Positions 61,645 to 64,000 of a DNA stretch of 64,000 bases are shown piece by piece. Both the position numbers and the translations under genes were made by a program. Under the pieces are notes generated by a model. That model was not told the origin of the DNA, did not search any database, and was given only the letters and a program-made list of their open reading frames with translations. Source of the stretch: Devosia sp. (GTDB lineage: Bacteria > Pseudomonadota > Alphaproteobacteria > Rhizobiales > Devosiaceae); the NCBI RefSeq assembly GCF_017307495.1, contig NZ_JAFKHE010000030.1, positions 1-64,000 on the forward strand, in the 5' to 3' direction. Every line of letters starts with the position of its first letter. Within the stretch, counting starts at the first letter, position 1.

Positions 61645-62181
61645 TTGGACAAGTCTCCAGACGCATTTCGCACGATTTCAGAAGCAGCCGAGGAACTCGA
61701 CCTGCCGCAGCATGTGCTGCGCTTCTGGGAGACGCGCTTTTCGACCATCAAGCCGCTGAAGCGCGGCGGCGGCCGGCGCTACTACCGGCCTGAGGACGTG
61801 TTGCTGCTCAAGGGCATCCGACACCTGCTCTACGACCAGGGCTTCACCATCAAGGGCGTGCAGCGCATCCTGAAGGACCAGGGCATCCGCTACGTGGTCG
61901 GCATCGGCGAAGGTCGGCCGGTCGAGTCGCTGCCGACCGCCGGCGATGCGGCCGACGAGGTGGATTTCGTCTCCGAAACCGCCGTGATGCCCGAGCCCGT
62001 GTCCGAAGCGGCGGATGCAGTTGAGGGACATGCGGCCGCCCCACGTGGCCTGAAGTTGCCCAGTTTCCGCCCAGCGCCCAAGCCGGCCGGGCTGTCTGCC
62101 GCGGATCGGGACAAGCTGTCGGACGTGCTGCGCGAACTGCTCGACTGCAAGCGGATGCTGGAGCGGGCGCGCGAAGGATAG
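61645..62181 (+). CDS. MerR-family transcriptional regulator
   Basis: A 178-residue regulator with an N-terminal MerR helix-turn-helix (DAFRTISEAAEELDLPQHVL, RFWETRF, RYYRPEDVLLL) and a C-terminal part without metal-binding cysteines. The start is TTG, giving MDKSPDAFRTIS, the sequence conserved in this position; GGGTGAG lies upstream. It always follows ihfA in this group, but its targets are unknown. Confidence 0.9.
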   Translation: MDKSPDAFRTISEAAEELDLPQHVLRFWETRFSTIKPLKRGGGRRYYRPEDVLLLKGIRHLLYDQGFTIKGVQRILKDQGIRYVVGIGEGRPVESLPTAGDAADEVDFVSETAVMPEPVSEAADAVEGHAAAPRGLKLPSFRPAPKPAGLSAADRDKLSDVLRELLDCKRMLERAREG

Positions 62182-62188
62182 GCCCAGT

Positions 62189-62662
62189 ATGTCCAGGTCC
62201 ACGGCGGCAACGCTGGCGCTGGCCAAGGCCGGCATCGCCTTCAGCGCTTTCCCCTATGACTATGATCCGGATGCGCCGCGCATCGGCCTCCAGGCCGCCG
62301 AGGCCCTCGGCCGGTCCCCCGATCAGGTGTTCAAGACGCTGATGGCCGAGGTGGACGGCAAGCCCGTGTGCGTCGTCGTACCGTCGGACCGCGAGGTGAG
62401 CATGAAGAAGCTCGCCGCGACGTTCGGCGGCAAGTCCGCCCAGATGATGAAGCCCGCCGACGCCGAGCGGCTGACCGGTTTTAGGGTTGGGGGCATCAGC
62501 CCGTTCGGGCAGCGCAGGACGGTGCCGACGGCGATGGACGAGACCGCCGAGCTGTTCGACGAGGTGTTGATCAACGGCGGGCAGCGCGGCCTGCTGGTTG
62601 GTCTCAAGCCGGCTGATGCCGCGCGGGCAGCGCAGATGCGGCTCGTGGATCTCGTCGCCTAG
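62189..62662 (+). CDS. ybaK: Cys-tRNA(Pro)/Cys-tRNA(Cys) deacylase YbaK
   Basis: A 157-residue editing protein that hydrolyses Cys-tRNA(Pro) misacylated by prolyl-tRNA synthetase. Visible are QVFKTLMAEVDGKPVCVVVP, the conserved lysine in MKKLAATFGGK, and GGISPFGQRRTVPT. It begins 7 bp after the MerR gene. A tRNA-Pro gene lies 70 bp downstream, which may be coincidental. Confidence 0.93.
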   Translation: MSRSTAATLALAKAGIAFSAFPYDYDPDAPRIGLQAAEALGRSPDQVFKTLMAEVDGKPVCVVVPSDREVSMKKLAATFGGKSAQMMKPADAERLTGFRVGGISPFGQRRTVPTAMDETAELFDEVLINGGQRGLLVGLKPADAARAAQMRLVDLVA

Positions 62663-62732
62663 ATCCGTCCCGTTTTCTCGCCAACCGGAGGGTTGCCTTG
62701 GGGCGAGCTTGCGACTAGATAGTGCGCCAAGT

Positions 62733-62809
62733 CGGGGTGTAGCGCAGCCTGGTAGCGCATTTGTCTGGGGGACAAAGGGTCGTCGGTTCAAATCCGGCCA
62801 CTCCGACCA
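62733..62809 (+). tRNA. tRNA-Pro, anticodon GGG
   Basis: A 77-nt tRNA with acceptor stem CGGGGTG / CACTCCG (one G-U pair), discriminator A and an encoded CCA. The D arm contains AGCGCAGCCTGGTAGCGC. The anticodon stem TTTGT/ACAAA closes the loop CTGGGGG, giving anticodon GGG. The T arm is GTCGTCGGTTCAAATCCGGC-like with TTCAAAT. C1-G72 is typical of bacterial tRNA-Pro. It reads CCC and CCU codons. Confidence 0.97.
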
Positions 62810-62837
62810 TTCTTTCCGAGCCTTAGAGGACAGTCGA

Positions 62838-63812
62838 TTGGATAGTGCGCCCAGCAATCCAATGGCTGATGTGCTGCCGCTGGTGCGCGAGAATCTCGCG
62901 CGCTGGCCGGCTGCGGCCGGCGGCACCCCGGTGCTGATCAATCTCTCCGAGAACCACACTTTCCGCGTCGATGGCGATGGTGGCGTGCGACATGTGCTGC
63001 GGCTGAATCGGCCGCACTACCAGTCGCGGGGCGCCATCGGGAGCGAGCTGGCCTGGCTCGAGGCGATCACCGACGACACCGACATCCCGGTGCCACGGCC
63101 GATTCCCGGGGCGGACGGGGACATCGTGCAGGAGGTGGCGCCGGATCGCTACGCCGCCCTGTTCGCTTTCGAACCGGGTGTCGAGCCGCAGCCGGACGCA
63201 GACCTGGCGCCGCTGTTCGCGACCCTGGGGCGCTACGCCGCGACGCTGCACAACCATGTTGCCACATGGACGCAACCGGAAAAGTTCGTGCGCCCTATCT
63301 GGGACGCAGCCGGTATCCTCGATCCCGCCGGCCCCTGGGGCGATTGGCGCGCGGCGCCGCATGTCGAGGGCGAGACCCTGGAGACGCTGAGCACGCTTGA
63401 TTCTGCCTTGCGGGCCGACCTGCGGGCCTATGGCACGGATATCGACCGTTTCGGCCTGATCCATGCTGACATGCGGCTGGCCAACCTGCTGATCGATGGC
63501 GACCAGACGATCCTGCTCGATTTCGACGACTGCGGGCACGGCTGGTTCCTCTACGACCTCGCGGCCAGCCTCTCGTTCATCGAGACCTCGCCGCAGGTGC
63601 CGGCGCTGATCCGCGCCTGGCTCGGCGCCTATCTCGAGGTCCGGCCGCTCAGGGCCGAGGACCTGCGCATGATCGATGCGATGATTCTGCTGCGCCGCAT
63701 GGCGTTGCTGGCCTGGATCGGATCGCACGGGGAAACCGACCTGGCGCAGTCCCATGCGGACCGTTTCGCGCTGGACACGGCGGCGCTGGCGCGGAAGTAT
63801 CTTGCCCGCTGA
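62838..63812 (+). CDS. Phosphotransferase (aminoglycoside/homoserine-kinase-like fold)
   Basis: A 324-residue kinase-fold protein of the APH family. The Brenner motif is LIHADMRLANLLID, followed by the metal aspartate in ILLDFDDCGHGWFLYDLA. This matches the HxDxxxxN...D pattern, so it should be active. The N-terminal lobe includes SENHTFRVDGDGGVRHVLRL. I chose the TTG at 62838 because AGAGGA lies 7 nt upstream; an ATG at 62862 (MADVLPLV) has no ribosome site. It begins 28 bp after tRNA-Pro. Substrate unknown; antibiotic resistance is not implied. Confidence 0.82.
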   Translation: MDSAPSNPMADVLPLVRENLARWPAAAGGTPVLINLSENHTFRVDGDGGVRHVLRLNRPHYQSRGAIGSELAWLEAITDDTDIPVPRPIPGADGDIVQEVAPDRYAALFAFEPGVEPQPDADLAPLFATLGRYAATLHNHVATWTQPEKFVRPIWDAAGILDPAGPWGDWRAAPHVEGETLETLSTLDSALRADLRAYGTDIDRFGLIHADMRLANLLIDGDQTILLDFDDCGHGWFLYDLAASLSFIETSPQVPALIRAWLGAYLEVRPLRAEDLRMIDAMILLRRMALLAWIGSHGETDLAQSHADRFALDTAALARKYLAR

Positions 63813-63847
63813 CCCGCGGGTCGGCTGACCCTCGGGCATGGGCCGCA

Positions 63848-64000
63848 ATGCAGATCCTCGCCGTCGCCGACCTGCACTACAACCTGCCGCAGTTCGACTG
63901 GCTGCTGCAGGTCGCGCCGCGCTACGACCTCGTCATCATCGCCGGCGACCTGCTCGATGGCGCGTCCTTCGTCACCGCAAGTGCGCAGATGGTGGTGGTG
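63848..64000 (+). CDS. Metallophosphoesterase, 5' part (cut by window end)
   Basis: The first 51 codons of a calcineurin-like phosphoesterase: the first metal motif is AVADLHYN (DLH, residues ~7-12) and the second is IIAGDLLDG. The rest lies beyond the window. It follows the phosphotransferase gene by 35 bp on the same strand, so the two may be co-transcribed. Confidence 0.8.
   Translation, partial: MQILAVADLHYNLPQFDWLLQVAPRYDLVIIAGDLLDGASFVTASAQMVVV

Overview
The window reads as a chromosomal segment of a GC-rich (clearly above 60% G+C) alphaproteobacterium of the Hyphomicrobiales, most likely Devosia or a close relative. Supporting signs are the gene orders bamE / UbiqCytC chaperone / DUF177-plsX-fabH-ihfA-merR, rsh-pyrE-acpS-lepB-rnc-era-recO and ldtR next to an L,D-transpeptidase, a two-cysteine porin of the Porin_2 type and a BA14K-family protein. 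The genus is inferred; no rRNA gene is present. I see no prophage, transposon or CRISPR array.

Left third (1-20.8 kb), accessory carbon uptake. A five-gene operon (5114 down to 245) encodes a binding-protein ABC importer plus a cytoplasmic glycerophosphodiesterase-like enzyme, behind a GGAA-N6-TTCC palindrome. A melR-melA divergent pair follows without melB, then a few single genes. From 10.1 to 19.9 kb lies an amino-sugar locus: murQ, a complete ABC importer and an amidohydrolase on the minus strand, divergent from a GntR/UTRA regulator, a SIS-type deaminase and nagA on the plus strand. Together they would import an N-acetylated amino sugar and convert MurNAc-6-P or GlcNAc-6-P to fructose-6-P; no kinase is present.

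Middle (20.8-36.4 kb), envelope and housekeeping. A TPR-sulfotransferase comes first, then a strongly expressed porin whose leader can form two mutually exclusive hairpins. Next are a 1108-residue BON/OmpA protein with seven degenerate ~115-residue repeats, a 37-residue membrane microprotein and a membrane-anchored helix-hairpin-helix protein. An alpha/beta-hydrolase without a catalytic Ser or His, a lytic transglycosylase, dapA, smpB, a FecR-domain protein with 22 consecutive prolines, a family-5 uracil-DNA glycosylase and a NYN-domain protein follow.

Right part (36.4-64 kb) is core genome: rpoZ; rsh-pyrE-acpS-lepB-rnc-era-recO with overlapping stop and start codons; the L,D-transpeptidase/ldtR pair; hemB; bpt; parC; sixA; glyA-nrdR-nusB; bamE divergent from the UbiqCytC chaperone/DUF177 pair; plsX-fabH-ihfA-merR; ybaK; tRNA-Pro(GGG); a phosphotransferase; and a metallophosphoesterase cut by the window end. 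Two families of intergenic palindromic repeats (five and three copies) sit between genes, several inside operons. The best leads for something undescribed are the porin leader switch, the repeat-OmpA/microprotein/HHH gene trio, the kinase-less amino-sugar locus with an unusual MurQ loop, and a 41-codon ORF coupled to glyA.
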